NCBI RefSeq assembly: GCF_000599865.1
Contig: NZ_JHAC01000093.1
Span: 41,001-105,000, forward strand
Direction: 5' to 3'
From: Deinococcus phoenicis
Lineage (GTDB): Bacteria > Deinococcota > Deinococci > Deinococcales > Deinococcaceae
DNA length: 64,000 bases
Within the stretch, counting starts at the first letter, position 1, and each line of letters opens with the position of its first letter. Below are positions 1-9,302 of the stretch, one piece after another. Below the pieces are notes generated by a model. It did not search any database. It worked only from the letters and a program-made list of their open reading frames with translations, and was not told the origin of the DNA. Made by a program: the position numbers and the translations under genes.

Positions 1-243
1 GGCCCCGCCCCAGGCCGCGAGCAGCGCCAGCGCAGGGAGCCCGGTGAGCAATGCCCCGATGCCAGTCGTGCCGAGGGTGATAAACAGCGCGTCGGCCAGG
101 ACACCCGCCGTTCCCGCGACGAGCGGGTGGTGGCGGTGCAGGGCCTGGCGCAACACGAAGGCGTTCAGCGCACTTACGCCGATCAGGTGCGCGGCACTTA
201 CCCCAAAGCCTTGAACCAGTGCGGCTGGAATGACTTCAGCCAT
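1..243 (-). CDS. LysE/ArgO-type amino-acid exporter, partial (N-terminal 81 residues)
   Basis: The frame is open from an ATG at 243 to the window edge, so the 3' part is missing. The N-terminal helix reads LIGVSALNAFVLRQALHRHH, the start signature of LysE/ArgO exporters (G-A-x-NAFVLRQGL), followed by a second hydrophobic helix rich in A, L and G. This family exports basic amino acids across the inner membrane. A strong Shine-Dalgarno sequence (AGGAGGGG) lies directly before the start. Family assignment is good; substrate is not known. Confidence 0.8.
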   Translation of the reverse strand, partial: MAEVIPAALVQGFGVSAAHLIGVSALNAFVLRQALHRHHPLVAGTAGVLADALFITLGTTGIGALLTGLPALALLAAWGGA

Positions 244-351
244 ACCCCTCCTTGATCGGGAATTGAGAACGGCTTCTCACAGCGCCGAGCCTACCAGCCG
301 GGATGTTGCGGTGGAGGGGACCACCTCTCGAACAGCGGGGGGTATGGAGTG

Positions 352-620
352 TCAGCAGGTGACGGGGGAAGCGGCCTCCGCCACCGTGACCGTCCGGGTG
401 TTGGCCAGGGTGCCCATGCTGTCTCAGCAGGCGGTGAAGACCAGCAGCGGCACCAGCGCGAAGGGAATCCTGAAGGAAAGCACCACCTGCGAGAGCACGA
501 GCGTGCCCGTGGGGTTGAACTCCACCAGGATCACCGCGAAGGCGGGCGGCATGGTGATCAAAGGCGCAAGCCCACGAAGCCCTGCATCACCGCCTGCACA
601 GCCACCGTACCCGCTGTCGA
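352..620 (-). pseudogene. Remnant of NRAMP manganese/iron transporter (mntH-like)
   Basis: Two minus-strand frames carry adjoining pieces of an NRAMP protein. The upstream piece reads [17 protein letters not shown] and ends at 558. The next frame continues with an M-P-P-A-F-A-V-I segment, then [20 protein letters not shown]. This is the conserved late transmembrane motif of MntH. In-frame stops follow at about 425 and at 354-352, and no start or N-terminal half is present. It is a decayed fragment, not a working transporter. Confidence 0.65.
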
Positions 621-639
621 CCTGGAGACAGCAGCGCAG

Positions 640-770
640 ACGCCAGGGCCGCCCCTCAGGCCATGCAGGGCACCCTGGGGGTGGTCAGCGCCGAGGATGA
701 GGGCACGACCTTGACCCTGGAACTGCCGGCTGTATTCACTGGAAGCGTATCTGGCGCTCCAGTGTCGTAA
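640..770 (+). pseudogene. Remnant of histidine kinase C-terminus
   Basis: One frame ending at the TAA at 768-770 reads [20 protein letters not shown] and then L-E-L-P-A-V. This matches the G2-box end of HATPase_c domains (GG-x-L-x-V-x-S-x-x-G-x-G-T-x-F-x-x-x-L-P). No upstream catalytic part is left. It adjoins the NRAMP remnant on the other strand, so 250-900 is a scrap zone between intact genes. Confidence 0.45.
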
Positions 771-939
771 GTCTGGACAGAGTTCCCTGCCACCCAGAAG
801 CGCGAGGTGCCCTGCGTGCGTTGAGCCGGCCACGCTGTTGGCGCCAGAAGACCTGACCCTGGCCATCACCGAGGTACGCCCCGCTGTGAACTTTTACATG
901 AACCTTTGATGAAGAAGTGTGCGATGCTCCCTCCCGTCG

Positions 940-1707
940 ATGCGTTCTCAACTGATGCTCCTGCTGCTGGCCGGTGCCAGCGTCGCTGTGGCCACGGAAG
1001 AATCACTCCCGTTTCCCGTAGCGGTGCCGCTTGCCGCGCCCGCCTTGCCAGGCGGGTCCTCAGGGACGCCCGCCGTGTGGAACGTGCAGCCGGGCGAGAC
1101 CCTCTACGGCATTGCCCGCCGGTACGGCATCAGCCTGGCCGAGTTGCTGGCGCTGAACCCGGCCGTGGATGCGAGGCGGCCCCTGATGGTCGGACGTGCC
1201 CTGGTGGTGCCGACCGCTGTCCCTGGACCGGTACCGCCGCCAGCCGCACCTATACCTATGGCAACGGGAATAAGCAGTCCTGTTGCGGCCCCAATGGCCA
1301 GTCGCGCGGCGCTGAGCGGGCCGTGGGTCCTGCCCGTGTCCGGGGCGCGGCTCACGAGCACGTTCTCGCCGCAGCACCTGGGCCTGGACCTCGCCGCGTC
1401 CGCAGGAACGCCCGTCCTGGCGGCGGCAGCAGGTGTGGTCACGGAGTCCCGGCTGGACACCCGCACCGGCTGGGGGTGGACTGTCGTGGTGGACCACGGG
1501 AATGGCCTGCGCACCCGCTACAGCCACAACCGTGAGAACCTGGCGCAGGTGGGGGATCAAGTGGCGGCAGGCCAGCCGATTGCCTGGGTGGGCAGTACGG
1601 GCAACAGCACCGGTCCTCACCTCGACTACCGGGTCACGATGGCCGGAACGCCGGTGGACCCGCTGGAACTGCACAACCTCCCGCCGGAACACTTTGCTGC
1701 CCGTTGA
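940..1707 (+). CDS. Secreted LysM / M23-family peptidase-like protein
   Basis: 255 residues. A signal peptide (MRSQLMLLLLAGASVAVA) is followed by one LysM repeat (WNVQPGETLYGIARRYGI, about residues 40-85) and a C-terminal M23 domain. LysM binds peptidoglycan and M23 enzymes cut its cross-bridges, so it should act in the cell envelope. The first metal motif HxxxD is present as HLGLDLA. The usual closing HxH is GPHLDYRV, with Asp in place of the second His. An in-frame ATG at 919 is possible, but the 940 start gives a cleaner signal peptide. Converges with the related gene at 1848. Confidence 0.85.
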   Translation: MRSQLMLLLLAGASVAVATEESLPFPVAVPLAAPALPGGSSGTPAVWNVQPGETLYGIARRYGISLAELLALNPAVDARRPLMVGRALVVPTAVPGPVPPPAAPIPMATGISSPVAAPMASRAALSGPWVLPVSGARLTSTFSPQHLGLDLAASAGTPVLAAAAGVVTESRLDTRTGWGWTVVVDHGNGLRTRYSHNRENLAQVGDQVAAGQPIAWVGSTGNSTGPHLDYRVTMAGTPVDPLELHNLPPEHFAAR

Positions 1708-1847
1708 GCCGGGGCGAGTGCCGATGAATAGGGCGAGGGCGACGCGCCCGCAGTAGGGGACAACCGTGGGAGGCTTGCCCGGGTGAGTCTCCCGCCACGG
1801 CGGCGTTCAGTTCTTCTCGAGCCCCCGGCCCCGCTCACCCTCCAACA

Positions 1848-2615
1848 TCAGTCCAGGCTGAACGGGCTGATGGGCTGCCCCTGCACCGTCACGCGGTAAT
1901 CCAGGTGCGGTCCGGTGCTGTTGCCGGTACTGCCCACCCGGCCGATCACCTGCCCGGCCTCGACGCGGCTCCCGACCGGGACCAGGTTCGCGGAATTGTG
2001 GCTGTAGCGGGTCTGCAGGCCGTTGCCGTGGTCTACCACAATCGTCCAGCCCCAGCCACTCTGCGCGTCGAAGCGGGACTCAGTCACCACGCCGGGTGCC
2101 GCTGCGCGGATGGGCGTGCCGGTCGGCACCGCCAGATCCACCCCCTCGTGTCCGGAGCGAAAGGGGGTGGTCACGCGGCCGGTGACCGGCATGACCGGCG
2201 AGACGCGAATAGACGCCGGGCGAACGACGGGCATGGTGGGAGACCGCTGGGAGGCGGCCATCCGGGAGGGCAGGGTCAGTTTCTGCCCCACCTGTAGGGG
2301 CTGCTGCGCATTCAACCCCCGGTTCGCGGCGACGAGCGCGGCCACGGTGGTCCCCTCACGCCGGGCTATTCCAGAGAGGGTATCACCGGGCTGGACGGTC
2401 CAGACCCGGCCCACGGGGGGTGGCAACGTGACGCGCGTCCCCGCCTTCAAGGCCCCTTGCGGCAGAGCCGGGTTGGCACGTGCCAGAGCCTGGGGAGTGG
2501 TGCCGTACCGTACGGCCAGACGGGTGAGCGTGTCGCCCGGTTGCGTACTCACCGTCGCTGCGGCAGCGACAGGGAGACCAGACAGGACGAGGGTAAGCAG
2601 AAGTTGACGTCGCAT
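1848..2615 (-). CDS. Secreted double-LysM / M23-family peptidase-like protein
   Basis: 255 residues. Signal peptide MRRQLLLTLVLSGLPVAAA, then two LysM repeats (TQPGDTLTRLAVRYGT and VQPGDTLSGIARREGT) and an M23 domain starting at HEGVDLA. It is a paralogue of the 940 gene and shares its oddity: the HxH motif reads GPHLDYRV, so the second His is Asp in both. Start set at the ATG at 2615 because longer versions put a non-secretory tail before the signal peptide. A TTTACA-type direct repeat lies 27-44 bp upstream, the same site as before the DUF305 gene and lgt. Confidence 0.85.
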   Translation of the reverse strand: MRRQLLLTLVLSGLPVAAAATVSTQPGDTLTRLAVRYGTTPQALARANPALPQGALKAGTRVTLPPPVGRVWTVQPGDTLSGIARREGTTVAALVAANRGLNAQQPLQVGQKLTLPSRMAASQRSPTMPVVRPASIRVSPVMPVTGRVTTPFRSGHEGVDLAVPTGTPIRAAAPGVVTESRFDAQSGWGWTIVVDHGNGLQTRYSHNSANLVPVGSRVEAGQVIGRVGSTGNSTGPHLDYRVTVQGQPISPFSLD

Positions 2616-2641
2616 GAATGCGTGCCAGCTTGCCCTACCTT

Positions 2642-2659
2642 TGTAAAGATTGCGTAAAG
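2642..2659 (-). promoter_or_regulatory. Direct-repeat operator upstream of LysM/M23 gene
   Basis: On the minus strand the sequence is CTTTACGCAATCTTTACA: two TTTAC repeats 11 bp apart (one helical turn). The same layout appears at 3377-3394 and 3423-3440. OmpR/PhoB-type regulators bind such tandem half-sites; one is encoded at 4515. Confidence 0.5.
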
Positions 2660-2755
2660 ACGCTCGCAGTTCGGGGGCTTGGCACTGGACACCGGCAGCG
2701 AAGCGCGGCAAAAAAAGCGCGTGCCCCGGGAAGGAGGCACGCAAAGGGGGAAGCT

Positions 2756-3355
2756 TTACAAGCCGCGCTTCAGCAACCACAGGCGGAAGTCATACACCTC
2801 GTTGGCCTGATCGCGGACGATGGCGCGCGCGAGCTTCAGAATGCGGGGGTCACTGCTCTTCTGGAGCGCGATGGTCGCCATGTCGATGGCCGACGTGTGG
2901 TGGGGTACCATGCCCTGAACGAAGGCCACGTCGGGATTTTTTGCCTTCCTCACGCTGTCCGCCATGCCGCTCATGCTGCCCTTCATCATGTTCGCCATGG
3001 CCGCGTCACTGCCGCCGTAGCTCCGGAGCAGCGTGTTCATCTGCTTGATCTCGCTTTCCTGCGCCTTGATGATCGCGTTCGCCCAGGTCTTCACCGTCGC
3101 GTCCTTGCTGATGGGGAGTACGGCACGCGCCATGTCCACCGCCATCTGGTGATGGGGGATCATCATGCTCAGGAAGGCCCGGTCGAAGGCCTTGCCCTGG
3201 AGTTTTTCCAGCCCGCTCATGTCCATCTTCATGGTCATGCCGCTCTGGCCGGACATGCCGCTCATGTTGCCGTGGTTCATCCCACCCATGCTGCCCTGCG
3301 CCAAGCCCAGCCCACTCACGCTAAGGGCGGCCATCAAAAGAAGATTCCGTTTCAC
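2756..3355 (-). CDS. DUF305 family periplasmic protein, Met/His-rich
   Basis: 199 residues from a GTG start that gives a proper signal peptide (MKRNLLLMAALSVSGLGLAQ). Next is a Met/Gly/His-rich stretch (about residues 21-47), then two DUF305 halves, each with the hallmark M-x-P-H-H motif: MMIPHHQMAVDMA and GMVPHHTSAIDMA. DUF305 proteins are ferritin-like helical bundles often found in copper-handling loci; the Met/His-rich linker fits metal binding. It is divergent from lgt with a TTTACA direct repeat on its own side. Exact metal is not shown by the sequence. Confidence 0.88.
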   Translation of the reverse strand: MKRNLLLMAALSVSGLGLAQGSMGGMNHGNMSGMSGQSGMTMKMDMSGLEKLQGKAFDRAFLSMMIPHHQMAVDMARAVLPISKDATVKTWANAIIKAQESEIKQMNTLLRSYGGSDAAMANMMKGSMSGMADSVRKAKNPDVAFVQGMVPHHTSAIDMATIALQKSSDPRILKLARAIVRDQANEVYDFRLWLLKRGL

Positions 3356-3376
3356 GCCCGGAAGATAGTGGGGCCC

Positions 3377-3394
3377 TGTAAAATTCGTGTAAAG
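3377..3394 (-). promoter_or_regulatory. Direct-repeat operator upstream of DUF305 gene
   Basis: Minus strand CTTTACACGAATTTTACA: repeats TTTACAC and TTTACAG start 11 bp apart, 22 bp before the GTG start. Same layout and orientation relative to the gene as the sites at 2642 and 3423. Confidence 0.5.
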
Positions 3395-3422
3395 CCTGGA
3401 AGCCATCACCTCCCTCGGCACC

Positions 3423-3440
3423 TTTACAGCAACTTTACAG
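3423..3440 (+). promoter_or_regulatory. Direct-repeat operator upstream of lgt
   Basis: TTTACAGCAACTTTACAG: two perfect TTTACAG repeats with an 11-bp period, 54 bp before the lgt ATG. This is the cleanest copy of the shared site. Confidence 0.55.
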
Positions 3441-3493
3441 ACGCTGCGTACCGTTGCTGTGGGCTGACCCTTCTCAGCCCACATGGAGGCGGA

Positions 3494-4441
<948 letters not shown>

Positions 4442-4514
4442 CCGAACTGGCCGTTCTCCCAAGTCGCCACAGACGCCCTGCCGCTGGATCAGGCCGAGGG
4501 ACACAGGAGCCCGT

Positions 4515-5180
4515 ATGGCCGTTGTCCTGATCGTGGATGACGACCCGGCCATCCTGGAGATCCTCAGCGCGTACCTTGCGGCGGAGGGACACTCGGTGGT
4601 GATCGAGGACGACGGCCTGGCGGCCTTGCCGCTGCTGGCCCGGGCGGACGTGGCGATTATCGACTGGATGCTGCCGGGGATGAGCGGGGTGGAACTGGCC
4701 GCGCATGCCCGGCGTGAACACCCGCAGTTGCCGGTGCTGCTCCTCACCGCCCGGGGCGAGGTGGAGGACCGTCTGGCGGGCCTGAACGCTGGCGCGGACG
4801 ATTACATGGTCAAGCCGTTCAGCCCGCGGGAGGTGGTGGCCCGCGTCCGCGCGCTGCTGCGCCGGGTGGGTGTGCGGGAACGCATCGAGACGGGGTCACT
4901 CGTGCTGGACCTGGCGGGCCGGTTCGCCAAACTGCAGGGTCAGCCGCTGGCCCTCTCCCGCACCGAGTTCGACCTGCTGGCGACGCTGGCGCAGCACCCG
5001 GGTCTGGTCTGGTCGCGGGAGCGGCTGGTGGAGCGCGTGTGGGGACCGGACTACCCTGGGGTCACGCGGGTCGTAGACATGCACATCACCGCGCTGCGCC
5101 GCAAGCTCGGCGACGATGCGGACGCACCGACGTTCATCGAGACGGTGCGGGGTCTGGGGTACCGTTTCCGGGAGGACTGA
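4515..5180 (+). CDS. OmpR/PhoB-family response regulator
   Basis: 221 residues. Receiver domain with acidic pair D8/D9, phosphoacceptor D50 (ADVAIIDWMLPGMSG), T78 and K100 (MVKPFSP), then a winged-helix DNA-binding domain (about 125-221) ending in the usual recognition helix and VRGLGYRFRED. Its stop codon abuts the kinase start at 5181, so the two form an operon. Regulators of this class bind direct repeats with about an 11-bp period, such as the three sites at 2642-3440; that link is inference. Confidence 0.95.
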   Translation: MAVVLIVDDDPAILEILSAYLAAEGHSVVIEDDGLAALPLLARADVAIIDWMLPGMSGVELAAHARREHPQLPVLLLTARGEVEDRLAGLNAGADDYMVKPFSPREVVARVRALLRRVGVRERIETGSLVLDLAGRFAKLQGQPLALSRTEFDLLATLAQHPGLVWSRERLVERVWGPDYPGVTRVVDMHITALRRKLGDDADAPTFIETVRGLGYRFRED

Positions 5181-6293
5181 ATGCGACTGTTCCCCCGCCT
5201 GCTGCTCAACCACCTCGCCGTCGTGGCGGTCACGGCCAGCGTGTTGCTGATCGCCACGGAGCTCACCGCGCAGCCCTTCATCCGGCATCACGTGGCGCAG
5301 ATGATGGACCTGCTCGGATCACAAGGCAACCACATGCGCCTGGACCTTACGAGTGGCATGCGGACCACCCTCACCCGCGCCCTGCTCGCGGCGCTGCCGC
5401 TGGGGCTGCTCGTCGCCGCGCTGACCGCCTGGGTGGCGGCGCGGCGGGTCACGGCCTCCGTCCGCCACCTGCAGGCCGGCAGCCAGGCCATCGCCAGCGG
5501 CCAGTACGACCGCCGCCTCCCGGAAGTCGGGGAAGATGAACTGACGGAACTGGCGCGCAGTTTCAACACCATGGCCGGCACCCTTGCCCGGATTGAGCAG
5601 ACGCGCGCGGAATTGATCGGGAACGTCGCCCACGAACTGCGCACGCCGGTTAGCGCCGTGCGCGGGTACGCGGAGGCGGCGCAGGACGGTATCCTCCCCG
5701 CCGACCAGGCCCTCGCGGCGATTGCGCGGGAGGTGGCGGGCATGGAACGTTTGACGCATGACCTCAGCCTGGTGAGTCGCGTCGAGGGCGGGCGCGTCGA
5801 GCTGCACCTGACCAGTATCCCGCTGCGGGACCTGCTCACGCAGGCGCAGGACCGCTTCCAGCTGGCCTTCGAGGACCGCGGCGTGACGCTGCAGGTGGAC
5901 TTCCCCCCAGCCGCTTGGGCCGTGTGGGCGGATCCCCAGCGCGCGCAGCAGGTGCTCGCGAACCTGCTGGGCAACGCCCTGAAGCACACGCCTGCGGGCG
6001 GCAGGGTGTGGGTCTCGGCGGACGTCCACGGGGCGGAGGCCACGGTCTCGGTCGTGGACACCGGCAGCGGCATCTCCCCGGAGCATCTGGACCGCGTGTT
6101 TGAACGGTTTTACCGGGTAGACGCGGCCCGCACCCGGGGGGAAGGCAGCGGCGTGGGTCTCACCATCGCCCGCGGCCTCGCGCGGGCGATGCACGGCGAC
6201 CTGACCGCGACCTCCACGCCCGGGCAGGGCAGCACCTTCCGCTGGACTGTTCCGCTGAGTCCCGTGGCGGCCCGGCCGCCGCAGCGGTCGTGA
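5181..6293 (+). CDS. Sensor histidine kinase
   Basis: 370 residues. Two transmembrane helices (about 10-28 and 62-86) flank a very short extracytoplasmic loop. A HAMP linker follows, then HisKA with phospho-His H151 (LIGNVAHELRTPVSAVRGY) and an HATPase domain with N box NLLGNALKHTP, G1 DTGSGIS, F box FERFYR and G2 GSGVGLTIARGLA. Cognate kinase of the regulator just upstream. The loop of roughly 33 residues leaves little room for a ligand domain, so sensing may occur in the membrane or through a partner such as the DUF305 protein (speculative). Confidence 0.94.
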   Translation: MRLFPRLLLNHLAVVAVTASVLLIATELTAQPFIRHHVAQMMDLLGSQGNHMRLDLTSGMRTTLTRALLAALPLGLLVAALTAWVAARRVTASVRHLQAGSQAIASGQYDRRLPEVGEDELTELARSFNTMAGTLARIEQTRAELIGNVAHELRTPVSAVRGYAEAAQDGILPADQALAAIAREVAGMERLTHDLSLVSRVEGGRVELHLTSIPLRDLLTQAQDRFQLAFEDRGVTLQVDFPPAAWAVWADPQRAQQVLANLLGNALKHTPAGGRVWVSADVHGAEATVSVVDTGSGISPEHLDRVFERFYRVDAARTRGEGSGVGLTIARGLARAMHGDLTATSTPGQGSTFRWTVPLSPVAARPPQRS

Positions 6294-6399
6294 TCACCAC
6301 GCTGCCCGGTTTCCGCACGGTTGCTGCTCAACGTGGCTTCCCCGCAGGCGGCCTTTGAGCGACAATGTCTCTCAGTTGCATGCCTGGAGGCTCCCCGTC

Positions 6400-7488
6400 A
6401 TGACGTCACCCCCACCCACGATCAGCACGCATCCCGCTCTGTTTTTGCACGGTTTGACCCTGGAGGGGGGCTGGCGTGTGACCGGACGGGCGACCACCGT
6501 CAAAGGGCAGCCGGCCGGCGGACATCAATCTGTGGGGTACTTCGTCGAGCGCGCAGACGGGCACCCGGGGTTTCTGAAGGCCATCGACCTGTCGGGCATT
6601 ATTCAGGCCAGGAACGTTATGCGGGCGCTCCAGGAGGTCACCGAGCAGTTCAACTTCGAGGTGAGCCTGCTCGAACACTGCAGCGACATGCGCCTGAGCC
6701 GGGTCGTCCACGCGATTGATCACGGTGAGCACCGCATCCCGGGCGCCCTCATCCCGGTGCCGTACATCGTGTTCGACCGGGCCGACGGGGACGTCCGCGA
6801 CCATCTGGAGGCGACGACCGTCGACGACGGCTGGCTGCTGAGGTGCATCCACCATGTGGTGGTGGGCCTGCACCAGCTCCACACCGCCAGGTTCGCGCAC
6901 AACGACGTCAAGCCGGCCAACGTGCTGGTGTTCGAGGCGCTGGGGTCGAAGATCGGGGACCTGGGGACCGCGGTGGACGCCTCCGGGACTTCCCCGCATG
7001 GCGGCAAAGCGTTCGCGGGCAGTTGGGACTGCGCGCCTCCGGAAGTGCCGTGCCTCGCCGAGCAGGCGGACGCCTGGCAGCATGGTCGGCGCTGCGACCT
7101 GTACATGCTGGGCGGCCTGATCACGTTTCTCTTCACGCACCAGCACTTCAACACCTTCCTGAAGCGGGAGTTGCCGGAGGAGCTGCTGCCGCTCTTCTGG
7201 GGCGGGGACTTCACCGGGCCGTTCGAGGAGGCCCTGCCGTACCTGCTGGCGGCCTTCGACCGTGCCGCCCGTGAGGTGGAGGTGGCGCTCCGGCCACGCC
7301 TGCACCCCAGTGTCGCTGGCGAGGTGACGCGCAGCATCCGGGAACTCTGCCACCCGGACCCCGCGCGCCGGGGGCATCCCCGCAACCTGTCCGGCCTCAA
7401 CCCGCTCGGGCTGGAGCGGTACATCAGCCTGTACGACCGCCTGGTGATGAAAGCCGGTCTCGCGCGGAAACGGGGGAGCAGGCCGTGA
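6400..7488 (+). CDS. Serine/threonine protein kinase
   Basis: 362 residues. A eukaryotic-type kinase fold: Lys K60 (PGFLKAID), catalytic loop FAHNDVKPANVLVF (HND in place of HRD, D169, K171, N174), metal motif IGDLGTA (DLG in place of DFG, D187) and an APE-like CAPPEV. No transmembrane segment or extracellular sensor domain follows, so it should be cytoplasmic. Start at ATG 6400 with GGAGG 9 bases upstream; a longer start at 6355 lacks one. Its TGA overlaps the GTG of the TPR gene, so the pair is translationally coupled. Confidence 0.85.
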   Translation: MTSPPPTISTHPALFLHGLTLEGGWRVTGRATTVKGQPAGGHQSVGYFVERADGHPGFLKAIDLSGIIQARNVMRALQEVTEQFNFEVSLLEHCSDMRLSRVVHAIDHGEHRIPGALIPVPYIVFDRADGDVRDHLEATTVDDGWLLRCIHHVVVGLHQLHTARFAHNDVKPANVLVFEALGSKIGDLGTAVDASGTSPHGGKAFAGSWDCAPPEVPCLAEQADAWQHGRRCDLYMLGGLITFLFTHQHFNTFLKRELPEELLPLFWGGDFTGPFEEALPYLLAAFDRAAREVEVALRPRLHPSVAGEVTRSIRELCHPDPARRGHPRNLSGLNPLGLERYISLYDRLVMKAGLARKRGSRP

Positions 7489-9056
7489 GCTTGCCCGCGA
7501 GGCCCAGGAACCGCCGGGTGCTTCCCCGTTGGCGGGACACGCGCGCCGCCGTCGAAACCGGGGAAATGCGGAGTTTGCAGCGTGCCAGCGCGGACGAGAA
7601 AGCCCGCGCGCAGCAGGCGGGCGTGCAGCGGCTGGTGACCCTGCAACGGGAGTTCGGGGCGAAGCCCAGCGTGGGCCGGGCGGCGGAACTGACGGGTGCG
7701 GCGGCCTTGATGAACCGGCCCGACGTGGCGGAAGACGCCGCCGTCTACCTGCTGCTGAATGCCGAGCAGACGACGCCCGCCGCCCTGGCGTCGGCCCGGA
7801 CACTGCTGGCCCTCCCAGCGCCAGGTGAGGCCGCCCTTCAGGCACCGCAGGGTACCGGCCTGCTGACCGTCCAGGCGGAGGTCCGCCGGCTGCGGCCCCT
7901 CCTGCGCGAGTTTCCACACAACCCCCTGATGCACCTGGACCTGGCGCGCGCCTACGCGGCCCTGGGGCAGGCGCAGCGGGCCGAGCGGCATCTTCAGGTG
8001 GCGCTCGCGTTGGCGCCGCAGCACCGCTTTGCCCTGCGCACCGCCGTGCGGTTTCACGTGCACACGCACGACCCCCGCGCGGCCGTGACGCTCCTGCGCC
8101 GCTCGGACCGCACGCCGCACGATCCCTGGCTGATCGCCGCGGAAATCAGCGCGTCCATGGTGGCGGGGGTCGCGCCCCGGTTTGTTCGCCGGGCCCGTGA
8201 CCTGGTGGAGAACTGGGACCTTGACCCCCTCCACATCAGTGAGCTGGCCGCGGCGCTGGGGACGCTGGAACTCAAGGATGGGGGGAAAAGCAAGCGCGTG
8301 CGGAAGATGTTCCGGCAGGCCCTCGAGCAGCCCACCGAGAACGCGGTCGCGCAGGTGCAGTGGGTGGCGCCGCAGGTGCAGGTGCCCCTGGACGAGCAAC
8401 AGTTGAAGAGTGTTCCCCGGAACTTCGAGATGCGCGCCTGGGAGCGGTACAGCCTGTCCCGTTTTGAGGCCGCGCGGGACGCCTTCGAGTGCTGGCTGCA
8501 GGACGAGCCGTACGCTGCCACGCCGGTGATCATGGCGGCGTACCTGGCCGGTGCCCTGGATCCCACCCCGACCCGGGCGATTGAACTGACCCGGCTCGGT
8601 CTCACGGCGCATCCGGCCGACGAGGTCATGCTGAACAACATGGCCTACTACCTGGCCATTGGCGATCAACTGGACGACGCGGAGACCTACCTGCGACGCG
8701 CCCAGGCGGCCACGGCACCGGGGAACGTCTGGAACGGGGCGAACCTGGTGGCCACGCAGGGCCTGCTGCTGTTCCGGCGGGGCCAGCCGGACGCGGGCGT
8801 CCACCTCTACGAGGCGGCGGCGGCCCTGGCCAAGCGCAGCGCGCTCCCGCAGCGCGCCGTGATTGCCCAGCTCAATCTTGCCCGCGAGCTGATCCGCTGC
8901 GGCGATGAGCGGGCACCGGCGGTGCTTCTCCGGGCGCTGGAGGAAGCGCGGGCCCTCACCTCGCCGGACGTGGACCTCGCCGTGGCGCATCTGCGGGCCC
9001 AGATGCAGCGCCTCGGGGTCCCCCCGGAGGTTCTGCCCCCCACGCTCTTCAGGTGA
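7485..9056 (+). CDS. Tetratricopeptide-repeat protein paired with the kinase
   Basis: 523 residues from a GTG overlapping the kinase stop. Helical repeats of TPR type are visible, for example NPLMHLDLARAYAALGQAQR (about 146-165) and EVMLNNMAYYLAIGDQLDDA (about 382-401). No enzyme motif was recognised. The first 60 residues are basic. TPR proteins serve as scaffolds; the tight coupling suggests it is the substrate or adaptor of the kinase. The target pathway is unknown. Confidence 0.75.
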   Translation: MSLPARPRNRRVLPRWRDTRAAVETGEMRSLQRASADEKARAQQAGVQRLVTLQREFGAKPSVGRAAELTGAAALMNRPDVAEDAAVYLLLNAEQTTPAALASARTLLALPAPGEAALQAPQGTGLLTVQAEVRRLRPLLREFPHNPLMHLDLARAYAALGQAQRAERHLQVALALAPQHRFALRTAVRFHVHTHDPRAAVTLLRRSDRTPHDPWLIAAEISASMVAGVAPRFVRRARDLVENWDLDPLHISELAAALGTLELKDGGKSKRVRKMFRQALEQPTENAVAQVQWVAPQVQVPLDEQQLKSVPRNFEMRAWERYSLSRFEAARDAFECWLQDEPYAATPVIMAAYLAGALDPTPTRAIELTRLGLTAHPADEVMLNNMAYYLAIGDQLDDAETYLRRAQAATAPGNVWNGANLVATQGLLLFRRGQPDAGVHLYEAAAALAKRSALPQRAVIAQLNLARELIRCGDERAPAVLLRALEEARALTSPDVDLAVAHLRAQMQRLGVPPEVLPPTLFR

Positions 9057-9083
9057 AGGCGGCAGGGGGAGTGCCCCCGGCGT

Positions 9084-9302
9084 TCAGGAAGCTTTCTGCC
9101 GCAGTTGCTCCACCGCGAACTCGAATTCCTCCTCGGTCACCTGGCGCACCAGCCCGGTGTCGTCACGGCGAATCATGCTGTAGTAGCGGGAGTTGGACTC
9201 GAAGCGGCCCAGGTGCACGTTGAAGGCCAGAATGGCGGTCTGGCCCCCTTCCTGCCGGACCACCTTCACAGGGACTGCGCCGACCATGTAGTACTTCGTC
9301 AT
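9084..9302 (-). CDS. Small protein encoded with RelA/SpoT-fold gene
   Basis: 72 residues, no recognised family. It starts at an ATG that overlaps the stop of the upstream gene by four bases, so both are made from one transcript with coupling. Composition is mixed, with an acidic C-terminal helix (TEEEFEFAVEQLRQKAS). The position directly beside a RelA/SpoT-fold protein allows an antitoxin or modulator role, but nothing in the sequence proves it. Confidence 0.6.
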   Translation of the reverse strand: MTKYYMVGAVPVKVVRQEGGQTAILAFNVHLGRFESNSRYYSMIRRDDTGLVRQVTEEEFEFAVEQLRQKAS

